A stretch of DNA of 64,000 nt. Source: Branchiostoma lanceolatum. Lineage: Eukaryota > Chordata > Leptocardii > Amphioxiformes > Branchiostomatidae. Under the pieces are notes generated by a model, which had not been told where the DNA came from, searched no databases, and was given only the letters and a program-made list of their open reading frames with translations. The stretch spans positions 28,157,925 through 28,221,924 of the forward strand of contig NC_089725.1 in the NCBI RefSeq assembly GCF_035083965.1, written 5' to 3'. Position 1 is the first letter of the stretch; each line of letters opens with the position of its first letter. A program made the position numbers and the translations under genes. Shown in pieces: positions 50,044-63,500 of the stretch.

Positions 50044-51708
50044 TTTACCCTAGATGTGTCTGTGCCGATATGATTGGTTCTACTAATACATGCATTTCAT
50101 CTGGCTTCCAATACGTAATGCAATTTTGTCTGAGTGACACTTTTAGCTAGTATGATGCTTATAATTGTGTACAACAGTCAAGCCGATGTTTGATCTTGTC
50201 TGTGATCTTGTCAAAGTGATATATTTTGTGGGGGAAAAAAGATATCTAAATGTGTTAACCAAGGATATGATATGTTTACATTGTAATATCTTGGTGCTCT
50301 AATTATCAATGCAATGCAAAGATATTCATACATGAAGCAGATAACTTTTGCAATCGGTTGCAATGATGTCACATCCAGGGATGAAAAGATCTGACCTCGT
50401 ACAAATGTTTAGACATAGGATTTTGAATTCTATATGTGTGGGGCCAAGATGCTATAGTTGTGAGCAATCAGTCACTGAGTAAACATGTATGTACATTTGT
50501 ATGTGGCATGTTTTGGGGTAGGGGCGTGTGTTCACTAGACTCTAGACTAACAGGCCGTAACAACAGCCTGCATTTGCAAGATTGCAGAAACCGATATCGC
50601 GCCAATCTTAAGATTATAAAAATTTAGGTTTGAAACGTTTGCCTGAAAATATACGGACATGACTAGTAGGATAGACAATGTTAGGGAACCCAACTGGTTT
50701 CTATAGTTTCAGTGTTCTCGCCAGGCCTTTTCAGCATAGGGGCCCCCTATGCTGTGATTGGGACCCCCTATGCTGTGATCTGGACCCCTATGCTGTGTTT
50801 CAACCAGCATAGGGGTGTTTCTTTCTGAGACAAACCGTGTGACCCTTCATAAATCTTATAAAAAGTTCATATTTGGCTTTAGAATGAGGCTGTGACAGAG
50901 GAAAAACTCTACTTCACAAAATTTATCCCTCAAAATGCATGAAATAATGTCTCATTGGGTTATGAATTTACCAATTTTCCGGGAGAACATGCCGGACTCC
51001 CTACTCTGGTCACTCCACGCGTGACTTGCACCGCGTCAAGTTGGCCTTCAGTGTACCTGACCCCTATGCTGTTAAAAAATCCTGGTGAGAACACTGCGTT
51101 TGGTTGTTTTGTAGTTAGTATGATTATTTGAATGCTGTTGGATCATGACTATAATACATCAAATTTTAAGGAATGAAGGAAAGCATTGTCATGATCAGCA
51201 TTGTCACATTGCTAGAAAGAATCTTGCATAAAAAGACATAATCTGTGGACCAAAGTACATTGTTACATGCATATTAACTGCCTTGAGAATTTTGCATGTC
51301 TAAATAATACAACAGTTTACCTTTGAATCATGTGTTCTTTCTATATGTATGTGACATACTTTTGTAGGGTTACGGTACCCTGAAAATAAGGCAAGGAGTG
51401 AGTCTTGGAAAAGAGGTGCACTGTATACATATACTTGTAACTTTCCTTTCCAACAGCCTTACAGTTAAACTGAACAGATGTACCTTCAAAATGAAGGTTC
51501 ACAAGGAGATTTTACTCAAAGGAAACCACTATGAATACAGGTTACCTTGTTTTTTTACCTAAACCAAATAGTTCTCATCTATTTTAATAGTCCAGGTTGC
51601 TTCAAACATTAGACTTCAGCTACATGTTGTCTTGGCTGCTAAGGTTATGCTGTCCGAGCCAAATGGATAGATACATTGCTATACACCAAGTGTCTTTACC
51701 CCACAAAT
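50044..51708. other. Intergenic region between convergent MTHFD1 and the AlkD-like gene
   Basis: No coding exon was recognised. MTHFD1 3' UTR and the AlkD-like gene 3' UTR must lie here, but no canonical AATAAA was found close to either stop. The region contains one terminal-inverted-repeat element (50710-51096). Confidence 0.5.
50710..51096. mobile_element. 387-bp element with CAGTGTTCTC inverted ends
   Basis: The left end CAGTGTTCTCGCCAGG...AGCATAGGGG is inverted at the right end as CCCCTATGCTG...CCTGGTGAGAACACTG. CCCTATGCTGTG also recurs inside the left part four times. CAGTG-type ends are seen in hAT elements, but no 8-bp target duplication was visible, so the superfamily is open. Confidence 0.7.
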
Positions 51709-54076
51709 CTAAGCATGTTTGAGTGCTTCGCGCTGACTGAGTTTTGATAGCCTGTGCCTGTTGTCTTGTACAAATGTGGTGACGTCCTGGGGGTGAAGTT
51801 TGTGGTGCTCCCGCAGGGCCCAGCCGATGGCCTTCTGGATGAAGAACTCCTTCTCATGGCAGCATTGCAAACACATCCTGAACAGGGAAAGTTGAATTGA
51901 AACTTTTGATAAAGAAGTCAGAAATAAGAACTTAGATGTACATGTACTATGTTATTATAGGTTGTTTTCAGCCACTTAAACTTTGGTGGGTCAATAGAGC
52001 TGATAAATACACCTAGAGCCAGTTGACAACAGACACGGGAGGGACAGGGCACAAATCAAAAGTTCACGGCAGCTTTGTTTAAGTCAGGTCATACAGTGCC
52101 AGGCTTACAAATGCATGTCTGCCAACACAACTGCAAACTGATCTTACACTTGTCATATCATTTCAGGCTGTAATTGAGAAATCCTTTTCTGCATGTAAGA
52201 AGGGATTAAAAGCCAGTTGACAACAAACATTAACTTTCGGCCTGCTAAGGTGGCCATTTGGCATCAAATTTGTATTTGTTGTGGGGTTAGGCAGCAGGTA
52301 CAAGGTTAAGGCAGATGAATAGAATTGTAGATGTGGCTCTCAAATCCTACAGGTAAGTTTATCATGTATGGATTTATCAAAAAGCGAATGCAATGGCAAC
52401 AAATGTAAAGTGAAATGCACATCTGCCCCACCTGAAGAGCCTGTCCTGGTCAGTGTTGTGTTTAGCCTTGAGCTGGTGCAGGATGGCCGTCCTCCTGAGC
52501 CACATGTCCTCGTCTTCAACCCACTCCTCCATCACAGGAACCAGGGTGGTCGGGTATCTCAGCACAAACTGACCCACCACTGGGAGGAAACACAAGGGTA
52601 TGGTCTAAGATATTGGTCCCATAAGCAACCTAGTTCCTCCCATGCCTTTGAGGCATATAGGGCTGTCCTTTTCCACCTATCTCGGCGTTGTCTCTTTGCT
52701 CGGTACCAGTGGCTTCAAGGTTCTATACGTTTGATTTCCATGTCAAACTGAACCTTCCCCTGCTTCTTCCACTGTCCCATAATAAGAGCCTCCCCATAAC
52801 ATGTAAGTCTTGCTGGATCAATTCCTCGATTGAGCCACAGGTTATCATATTCCACCCACTGGTAGGTTACTGCAGTATGCTACAAGCAGGTGGTTGGAAT
52901 CGTGATCAGGATTATATATAAGAATTAAGAGTAACACCTCATGAAATATGTACAGATACATGTAGTCTTAAGTAACAGACTTTTGGTTGGGTTACGGTGC
53001 AAGATGAAACAAATTGATTACCAGGAAATTCTGGACCATGTAACGTTACAGCGGTTACATTTTTCCTCTGTCTTGGAGGGCATTAAATTTTACATTTTCA
53101 ACATTGACAAACATTTCTTTAAGATTGTTAGACCAATCCAGCTACCCTCATCAGGAGTCATGGGATCTTATCCTGGTATCCAAACCTATGACAGCTGCTG
53201 AGTCTCTTCTGCCCTCTATTTGCAGAGAGAAGGAAAGAGACTTGGCAGGTATAATAGGTGTGGATATCAGGCTGATCAGATCCTCACCGTTGCAGGCTAG
53301 CATGTCCACAGTGTCCCACCAGCTCTTGGTGGTGATCAGTTCCTTCACACAGTCCAGCGACGCCTTACATCTCTCCTCGTCCTCAGCCAGAACCTTCCAG
53401 TACCGGATCGCCAGGTCAGTGCCGCACATCTGAAACTCCCGCTGAGGCTGTTGCCATAGCAACAGCAGCAGCTGACGATGACTCTCTGCATCTAACGATG
53501 TGACGTCACCCAGAACCTGTGGCCAACAGGGTTATGCAACAGACTTAATGATTGTTAGTGTTTGTTACAACCTTCCTGGGCAAAGTACAACAGGTTTACA
53601 GTGTTTATAAGATGAGTGTACATCAAGAGTGAAGATTGAATTAAGTTACTACTACAGCTATTCTAAGTAAGATTCTTTTCTACTATTGTTAAGCTTGACG
53701 TCTTCTTTAAAAGCAAAGAATATTCTCACGATTTTGAGCAACAAAAATGAATGCGATAAACATTTAAAATCAACGTTTATACTTTTTGTTTAGATGTCAC
53801 TAACATTACCTGTTTGTCTATGGCTCTTCTCTGTGGGGCCGACAGACCGTAGAATTCAAACTGGTCACGCATGTACCTCTTCATCTGTATCGCCTTCTCG
53901 CCATCAGCTGCCTTGCTGTAAGCCCGTCTTAGTTTGCTGACGATCGTTTCTGCAAACTTTTCCGTAGTTTTCACAACAGTTCGCAACTTTGCCTGAGACC
54001 CGGAAGTCACCCTTACCGAAGAAGTGTGCTTGCGCAAAGCTTCACATTTTGTGCGACTTTTCTTCACTTTTGGCAT
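51709..54076 (-). CDS. AlkD-like DNA alkylation repair protein (HEAT-like DNA glycosylase)
   Basis: Four exons on the minus strand, 53810-54076, 53288-53516, 52432-52579 and 51709-51877, give 270 residues with phases intact. The start MPKVKKSRTKC is the first Met of a lysine-rich leader. Family signatures are RYMRDQFEFYGLSAPQRR (exon 1), KSWWDTVDMLACN (exon 2, ~153-165), MWLRRTAILHQL (exon 3) and KEFFIQKAIGWALRE (exon 4). Bacterial AlkD excises N3- and N7-alkylated purines. Its active-site Trp and Asp (in WWDTVD), Arg (in LRRTAI) and Trp (in KAIGWAL) all have visible counterparts here, at about W156, D160, R194/195 and W234. That supports a working glycosylase, though activity is inferred. 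It is head-to-head with ACP7. Confidence 0.88.
53150..53277. mobile_element. Foldback element with TAGCCTGG-type ends, copy 2
   Basis: ATCCTGGTATCCAAACCTAT on the left pairs with AGGTGTGGATATCAGGCTGA on the right. It lies in the intron just 3' of the AlkD-like exon 2, its edge about 10 bp from the splice donor at 53287. Confidence 0.6.
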
Positions 54077-54518
54077 ACTTACGACAACGGTTATTCTTCT
54101 GACGAGAACACGCAAAGATCTAGATATATCTCTCTCTAGTATCAATACCATGGATGGTACTAACTATTGTTTTTATATAAGACGAAACAAGCATGCAACG
54201 TACACAACCAGTCCATGTTCAGGCTCATGCGTGTTCCCGCCAAAATGTCAAAGGTCATAGGTTGTTACGTCACCAACATTAGCGACTCACCTGGGGTATT
54301 TGCGTATCAAGATTCTTGGGTTGATGAACTTGAATGTGGTATATCCGTATACCCGATTTCTCTCTACAGAACCTTTAACCTCGGGGAAGTATGGACCGCT
54401 TTTAGGTACAACGTACAAAGGACAAGGGCGGACGTTTGGACATGTCAACCATTTAAGCGCTCTGTATTAAAAGCGTAACAAGTTTGTGTACCGTTACAAG
54501 AAAGTAACACTACCTCGG
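54077..54518. promoter_or_regulatory. Head-to-head promoter between AlkD-like gene and ACP7
   Basis: The two predicted start codons are 442 bp apart on opposite strands. No canonical TATA box or CpG-rich motif stands out. The 5' UTRs of both genes must fit here, and ACP7 is open in frame from 54486. Confidence 0.45.
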
Positions 54519-57500
54519 ATGATCGGCAGGATGCGGTCAGTCTTCTCAGGGCGGGCGGCAATCACGGCGGCGGTTTTTGTGGCCGTTGTGTCTGCAAGTC
54601 CCGTCAGTGTGGAACGGGACATCTACGGAGGATGGCCGCAACAGGTGCATCTGTCTTATGCAGGTTGGTGGGTCGGTCTTCAAATTATGCGCTTCTTGCA
54701 AACCAACAGCAACAGCCTCCACATACATTGTTTGTTCGCTAAGATGGGTTGGTGGAAAGAACAGTCCAGTCCAGACAGCGGGAAAACGCGATTCAGTCAG
54801 ATTCAGGGGTGGAAGAATCTAGCCTGGAATCCATCCTATTTAGCTTCCGGCCAGGCAGCGGAGCTTGGGTAGCGGCCGGAAGCTAAATAGGATGGATTCC
54901 AGGCTAGGAAGAATCGGAGTTTTTTTTTTTTTTGCGTGTGGTCACGCTCGTACCCAGCGCCGCGAAGAAGCCATAGGTTTAGATCGTGGGCTCAACCAAT
55001 ACACAAAATAAAACTATATGGAATCCACGGCTGTCATTTTGTTTTGTTTTGTGTTTGTCTCAATTACCTTAGCAAATCGTAAGTTTTGTGACTCTTGTGT
55101 GCGTCTCTATACAACGTGTGACTGTACACTAGTTAGCTAGTATTTTCTACAGTTACCGAGGCGAAAACAAGACGAAAGTTTACTATTTCGGGGGTAAAAT
55201 GTTGCCACAATGGTGATACGTTATATCAAAGGGAACTTTAAAATGTACCTAATTTGGTGGCGCTGCGAGGGTGTTAGATTACCCTTCTAGATTGCCGAGA
55301 GGGGAGTTATGTCACGGAAGGGAGTTTGCTACGGTAGCGAGTTTGGCCACATTCACGTCCCCAGGATACTACCGTCCTCCCAGCATGCTTCGCGCACCAA
55401 AAATACGCTCTCTGTCCCAGGGCTGTCTTTGCGAACAAACCGCTATAGTAGCCCTCATGCGGCCAAAAAGTGAATTGCATAAAAGACTCGCACTCGCATA
55501 TTCAGTGGAACAAGTCAATTTATTACGACGCTGTGAAGGAGCGTGGCGTGTGGTTGTGCCCCTGACAGAAAGAGATCAAATTACCCCACATCATATTGAA
55601 ATATCTAACAGTTTGCATGTCAGCATTTTTGCTTCCAGGACAGGGTCTGAGTTCAAACATATGATATTAAAAGTCTTCAGAAGTTCAGAGGATTTTATAT
55701 GATGTTGGATGATGAACATTGTTGCAATGAAAGTCAAAGACTTATACAACCTTGTGAGCATAAACCCACAAGGACAGGCACACTGCAGTATCTGTGTAGA
55801 AGGCCGGGCTAGTCCACTGGTTGTGGGGCGCGTTCAACTTCCATTCTCACGATTGCTGAGTGCTGAGCTATTTGATGTACCATTTTTCAAGTCTTTGGTA
55901 TGTCCCGTCCAGGTTGGAACCCCTACTAGTCAGTAAGCTTCCAAATGCAAAGTGAACATTATAATGGGCTCTTGACTTGCAGCCCCAAGGCCTTCCACCA
56001 GTGACTGTTCAGCATACTTAACTTCAGTTAAGGAAGTCAGCCTGTTTCCCCTGTGACCCAGGTTCGGCCAGTGAGATGATGGTGACCTGGAGCACCGCGA
56101 ACAAGACGGACTCTGTCGTGGAGTACGGGGAGGGCGGGCTGGTGAAGACGGCGAAAGGGTCCAGCGTGGAGTTTGAGGACGGAGGAGACGAGCATCGCGT
56201 ACAGTACATCCACAGGGTCAGGCTGACTGGTCTCACGCCTGGGCACACGTACAGTGAGTACATCACTATCTCAGATAACCTCTGTGTGAACAGATTGTAT
56301 TATTATCTCCATGAAAAAATATAGTTTTGGGTGTGTCTGTGTGTCTGTTTGTGTTTCCATACTACTGTAGTCAGCATAACTCAAGAACCTCTTGATAGAT
56401 TACGATGATATTTGGTATGTGGGCAGGTGTTGTGAATCCGAAGTTCAAGGTCGATTTTGGGCCCCCTGGTATGTGACCTTGTTTTGATATTGCAGTTACA
56501 GTAAAAACTGCCCAAGAAGACCACTCAGAGGATTGATAGAATCTGGTCTATGTGGACAGGTTGTCACTTTATTCTCAATGCTTTCGTCAATTCGAAAAGT
56601 CATCGTAAGGGACCACCAAAAAGACATATTGGCCTGGTGGACCTTAAGTTATGTAGAGGTGGTCACATGTAGTTGTACATGTTTCACTGTATAATGAAAA
56701 TCATCATCTCTAACAATGATGATCACTTTGAAAAGATCTGAACTTTTGAATCTTCAACAGACCATTGAAAGCGATACTATTGTATTTAATCTAGTATCTA
56801 GTTTCAAAACTTAAATTTTTATGCCCTTTGATCCACTTCTTGAGTGTATTTTCTTCATCGCCTGTGGGCTATTACCTTTAGCAAACCTAACTAATCAAAA
56901 TGATGATGATGTTGATGTTCGTCCATTGTTGTCAATGAAGACCTTGACTTCAGTCGCCCTTGTGGGTGCAGACGTGGCTGATCAGGCTAATTCTTGCCCG
57001 GAAACATCGGCCGCAGGTGCTGCACAGTAGGCTGGTTTGTGGCTGTGTAGGGTAAATCAAAATATACTTATGAAAATAACCTTAATATATATGAAAATAA
57101 AGAGATAATAACCGCAATATTCTGTACATGTATTGCCAGTGTACCACTGTGGCAGTATGGAGGGAGGCTGGAGTGACCTATACGTCTTCACTGCCATGAA
57201 GGATGGAACTGACTGGAGCCCTTCCTTCGCTGCCTTCGGAGACATGGGCAACGAGAATGCCCAGTCTCTGAGCCGACTGCAGGGGGAAACACAGAGGGGC
57301 ATGTACGACTTCATCCTGCATGTGGGTGAGTTAGTGATGTCAGGGTTATCAGTGTATGGAGTGAGTTATCTTTCCTGAATACTGTAATTCACTTTATCTT
57401 CATGGTAGCAAAATTTCACGGCCTAAGGAGAATGGAGTCATTTTCACTGAGCTTTAACTTCATTGTGGCGGCAAGTGATTGACAGAACAGATGTGTGAAG

Positions 57501-60500
57501 AAATCATCAATAATAACAACAGGTTTTTTCATGGTGATGATAAGTTCACAGTACAGAGGTCACAGACTGTGAAAACCATGAACATAAAGTTACAGTGAAA
57601 GGAACAAGAATTACAGTACAGTAAATCTTGGAATATTTGCAGTGTTAATTTGTCGTGGCAACCTCAGTCCACTACCAAATCATAACACCGTGAATACTGT
57701 ATGCATTTCCATTGTATTACTTGTACTACTTAACTGCAGAATTGTTTCAACCGCAAACTTAAGGCACTGGGAAAACTTTGTTTCCCCTCCTGCACAAGAT
57801 TGGATCCCTACAAAAATAAATGAATTTACAGTTATAATTTAAGTTATCAGTGAGCAGAATTAACTTTGCAGGTTTTTTTTAGTCCAAATTCTCCCCAATA
57901 TCGTGCGTTTAACCTTACATTGATGTTAGGTATTTGGGACATTTCCTTATTGTAACATCTCTGCTTTCTTTCAGGTGACTTTGCATATGACATGGACTCT
58001 GTAAGTAATCTTCCATAAGAATTGTTCTTCCATTGTTATGTTGACTTTCTGTGTTCCGAAGAAAAAAGAATGCTATATTCCTGCATTATTACTTGTACCT
58101 TAACAAATTGCTAATAAGGTTGTGTTGTCGGGTGCATGTGTGTGCATATGTGTGTGAGTAAAGAGGTAGCCGCAAAAACCATGAACATAAACCACCGCAA
58201 ACTTAAATGCATTATTTAACAGTAACAAATTTGACAGGAGCTTTTGAACATTTTACTACATCTTTCAGGAGAACGCCCGTGTTGGTGATGCCTTCATGAA
58301 CCAGATCCAGTCCATAGCTGCCTACGTGCCCTACATGACCTGTGTGGGGAACCATGAGAACGCATAGTGAGTCCTGTCTTATTTCTTCTGATGTGAACTC
58401 TCATTATTTGGCTAGGTACCCCAAGACTGTCACATAAAAGAAAACACTGAGTTTTGCTTATCATTTTGAACAAGGAAGATTTCTTCCTTCTTTTTTTTTT
58501 TTGGAGAAAGAGGCCAACAGTTTCTATGTATAAGAAAGAGCTGAAGAATCAATGTTGTTTGTTTACCCATTGATTTGGCCGACTGCTAGCTGCATTAGCC
58601 TGGAAATTAAGTCTTGTTGGTCTGCTTCCAACGATTGCCACCCAGCCAACACGGAAGCATTGAAAGTGTACTGAAGATCACAAGAATTCCAGGCTAAGCT
58701 GTATATCTGCCACTAGACTAATGTCTGTGTTGTTGTTGTTTTTCCCCTACAGTAACTTCTCCAACTATGTCAGCAGGTTCTCCATGCCTGGTGGGGTGCA
58801 GAGTCTGTTTTACAGGTAAGACCAGACCTGGCCTTGGTACTGAATTGGTCTCCATTTGCCTGTATACCAATAGCAAATTGAAAGGGGATACATAGAAATT
58901 ACAAGGGTAGTGCAGAAGAGCAGGTTTACATCTCCCTTTTTCTGTCTTAACTCTTAGCTTGTTGGAAATTATTAAGACAGAATATGTGGTACAGACAGGA
59001 CCAGATCTGGCCTTGGTACTGAATTCTTCAGTATGGATTGAGAGGGAGAGAACAGTAAACATGGGCAGTGCAGGGGAGCAGGGGTGGATGATAGAATTTC
59101 CTTTTTTTCTGTATTCTTGGAAATTGTAAGAACAGAATCTGTGTTACAGATAGGCCTGGACATGCCCTTGGTACTGGGTCCCTCTCCATTGGCCTGAATA
59201 GCAGCAGTAGCAGATTGTGAGGTGATACATGTTAGAGGACAGTGGACAGAGGAAGTGCAGGGGTGGCTCTCCTGTTTTTGTGTCATGTTAAAAGTTGTAA
59301 ATGCAGAATCTGTGGTTCAGATAGCCTATCCTTGGTACTGAATTTTTTTCCATTTGCCTGAATAGCAGCAGTATAGCAGATAAAGTGGATAGGGGTACTG
59401 CAGGGAAGCATATAAATGAATCCCCTGTTTTTATCTGTCCTCTTGGAATTTCAAGTTGTAATGACAGAATCTGTGGTACGGGTGGGACCCGTCCTTGGTG
59501 CTGAATTACCATCCCCTCTCGCCAATGGTTAAAGCGGCAGATTTAGAGGGTGTTTGTGTGCTGAGGGTGCTGGGGAACGGGGAATAGAAAGAAGAGCAGT
59601 GGATATCAGACTTTCGGAGGTTGTTAAGACAGCTCTTAGAATCTTGGGCAATGAATGTGTGTGTGTATGTGCATGTATTTGATTCCATGTACATGTGTGT
59701 GGATGTGAGTGTATGTGCATGTATTAGAGTACATGTGTACACGCATATGTATATAACCTCGTGTTTTTTTTTTAAATTTCCAGCTTCAACGTTGGTCCTG
59801 CCCATATCATTGGTTTCTCCACGGAGGTGTACTTCTTCATCCAGTACGGGCTCAAGCAGATGACAGAGCAGTACAAGTGGCTGGAGCAGGACCTCAAGGT
59901 CTGTATTATATTAGTCTTAGTTATGTTTCATTGGTTTTGTGTCCAACTAGTCAAAGACTAATGTTTAGCACACTGAAGTAGCCGTTTGGCACCCCATTCT
60001 CTATTGGTTACAGAGGAAGAAGGCTAGTTGCTTAGATGCTAGCTGATTAGTTAAGAACTGCCAGCAATAGACCTAAGCATTACCTGACTTAAGCACTTAA
60101 TCACTTACTAATACTTAACTATATTCAGGTGAATGGAAAATAGACAGAAAACTGTATAAGGTGAACCTTGATCTTGTTAAATCTGAGGTGTTCAGTGTTA
60201 TCAGGCTTGCATGTATATAGAAATGGATGTGAATGCCACACAATGCTTAGACACTAGAGCAAGAAAGGGAGGAGACAACACGTATGATAACCTAGAGGAT
60301 CAGTCCACAGTCACCATGTACAAATCCATAACATAATCATAATATATTCAGGATTATCAGGTTTGTTCTCTGCCGTTTCTGCTGCAGGAAGCCGCTAAGC
60401 CAGAGAACAGGAAGCAGCGGCCGTGGATCATCACCATGGGTCACCGCCCCATGTACTGTTCCAACAACGACCATGACGACTGCACCAGACACGAGAGCGT

Positions 60501-63500
60501 TGTAAGTCTTCTGTCAGTTACAGTCAAACCTGGCCATGATCAGTGGCCACACAGGACTTGACTTATAGAGTAGTCCATAGAGGGCTCACATTGTCTGGGA
60601 CTAAATAGCAAATGATTTGTCAGACCATCAGGAAGTAGATGTTGCATAAGTATAGAATACATGGCCACAGTAGGCAGTTGGTCAGCCACTATAGACAGGA
60701 TTGTTAATGCTTGGGGCAATGGCGAGACTTCCAATTGCCCCAAGCATTAACTTATCAAGAATTATGTCTATAATGGCTGTCTACTGTGGTCATTTTCTTC
60801 AAGTCCCTTGTATGGCCATCATCAATTCAAGAATAAGTTGACAACATGACCAGTTGGTCCTCATGCATGGGTTTCCAGGTCAACAGCACAGGATTCACTG
60901 TTTACACACTTGACCATTAACGAGTGACTCCATAATTTTCAGTACTAAACACTGCTAAAGGCCATTTTCTTTAATTCTGTACAATACAGTTGTAACATAG
61001 AAACATACAGGAGTGTTGATGTACTGCAGGAACAATGATGACTATGGGGATGGTATGGATACCAGAGTGAAGTAAGTCTGCCTTCCAAAATGCACTCAGT
61101 CTGGCAGATTAGCCAGTTTTAAACAGCAAGGGTACAACAAGGTACAAGAGGAGTGGGTTGGTTGGTTGGTTGGTTGGTTGGTTGGTTGGTTGGTTGGTTG
61201 GTTGGTTGGTTGGTTGGTTGGTTGGTTGGTTGGTTGGTTGGTTGGTTGGTTCTATTGCATGTGCATGTTAACAAATAGGTGTAAGGTCATAAATTAGCCT
61301 GGTATCCAAACCTTCTCAGAGAGGAGACTCGAGAGCTATGATAGGTTTGGATACTTGTGGGGCTAGTCATAAAAGGTATGTGCATGTTTTTGTACTACCG
61401 TATAATTTGTTTCACAAACTCAAGGTGATATGCAGGGGTGATACATGATGAGAATTATAAACAGCAATGTATTATGGAAACAATCTGTTAACTTCCAACT
61501 CTGTTTGTCTGTCTACATGTAGGTGCGTAAGGGACATATCGGCTACCCTGGGGTGGAGGACCTCTTCTACAAATATGGTAAGTCACCCGTTCTGTTCAAG
61601 CTTACTGACAGTCATTAACCTATTGAAAAAAAAAAGTGTTGCAAGTACTTTTGTGAAGGTTAGACATCCAGGTAGCAATATATAAGGAGAAATTCAAACT
61701 CTACAACTGGATAAAAATTCGGAGATTTATTTCCGGACGTTTCAAGTGACATCCATCACTCTTCTTCAGCGTCACTAAAGTGAACTAGCTTAACGAACCA
61801 GTACTTATATACAATAACTAGAAAAAACGGTTTTTACATGGCAAATCACACAGTCATGCATAAGCGACATTGTAATGTAAAATAAGTTAGGAAGGTTCCT
61901 ATGGTAAGACAACACCATAGGAAAAGTTGATACATGATGAACATTCGTGTTTGCAAGTACTGTACAAAATACAAACTTTATTGCTGTGTAAGAAGAAACT
62001 GTGAATAGTGAGTGAACATCCATGATGAACATTTGTGTTTAAAATAGAATGAGTAAAGTTGAGCAGAGCTTCTCTTTGAGTCATCAGGTGTGGACCTGGA
62101 AATCTGGGCGCACGAGCACACGTACGAGAGACTGTGGCCTGTTTATGATTACAAGGTAAGATGATGTCATCCATGGCTCCTCTCTGTTACATTTGAGAAT
62201 ATTGTGATGTCTGAAACAACTCCATGAGAATGATAATTTTATAATCATGTGCCATGTCTTCATTAATTGAGTGAGTGATTGAGTGAGTGAGTTATCAAAA
62301 CTATAGAAACAGAAGTTTCTCTGCCCTGATATTTTGCTCCCTTCAGTGTATGAGAAATGTTGACCATAACTGCTTGTTGTTTTTTGTATCCAGGTGTACA
62401 ACGGCAGCCTGGCCACCCCCTACACCAACCCCAAGGCTCCTGTACACATCATCACTGGGTCTGCTGTACGTAAACAAGTGCTTACTTCACTCTCGTATTC
62501 AGCGACACCAATTTACTTTATTCTTGGCTTTGAAATAAAGTAGTGAACTGAAAGATCAAGAGGAAAACAGCATCTGGGGGGAAATTACAGTTTCAGGGAG
62601 TATATACGGTCATGTTCAGATTTTCCTCCGCTACTTTCAGATTTTCCCTTTTGCAAAATTTGTGCTTAGATTTGTCCAAGAACCTGGACTGAAGGTATAT
62701 TGGTGTGGCCTAATCAGTATCTGTGCTGGTTTAATCAATATATTTGGCAACACCTGGAACCATCTGCCACACTCTGTAAAAACATCGATGTCAGTATTCA
62801 AAACCAGATGTAGAACTTGGCCTGAATTCTGACCTCACAATGGCAACCTACTAGAATGCACTGGTCTATAACCTTTCTATTACCGCGCCATTGACTTGGG
62901 CTACCCTGGTTCAACATGACAGAAATAAATAGAAAGCAGACCTTAAGTAGGGCGGATACCAGGCTATCACATATAGATGGAAACGTAGAAACATAACCTG
63001 GAAGCTGAAAGTAATTGGTATGTTTACATTTCTATACAGGGCTGCCGTGAGCGCCACGATGGTTGGGTCCCAAACCCTCCAGCCTGGAGCGCTCTCAGGA
63101 ACTCCGACTACGGCTACACCAGGTTCAAGGTGCACAACTCAACACATCTGTACCTGGAGCAGGTGTCAGATGACAAGGTAGGTTAGAGATGCACAACTCC
63201 ACACACCTGTACCTGGAGCAGGTGTAAGATGACAAGGTAGGTTACAGATGCACAACTCCACACACCTGTACCTGGAGCAGGTGTCAGATGACAAGGTAGG
63301 TTACAGATGCACAACTCCACACACCTGTACCTGGAGCAGGTGTGACAGATGACAAGGTAGGTTACTGGTGCACAAATCTGTATCTGTATCTATATAGCCA
63401 GTATAACCGCTGTTTAGTGTAACACATCGGCTTTGCAGGCATGCGACTCGGCACGTATAAACCTGGAACAAGTGTCAGATGACGTGACAAGGTAAGTTAC

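Noticed and set aside
52715..52875. Minus-strand exon-like frame (NLWLNRGIDPARLTCYGEAL) in the AlkD-like gene intron
   Set aside because: It has an acceptor-like start but its phase (0) does not fit the flanking exon (phase 1), and it ends in a stop. I could not place it in any family.
55271..55702. 143-codon plus-strand ORF in ACP7 intron 1
   Set aside because: No recognisable domain and no splice connection to ACP7 in phase; probably chance or an old repeat.
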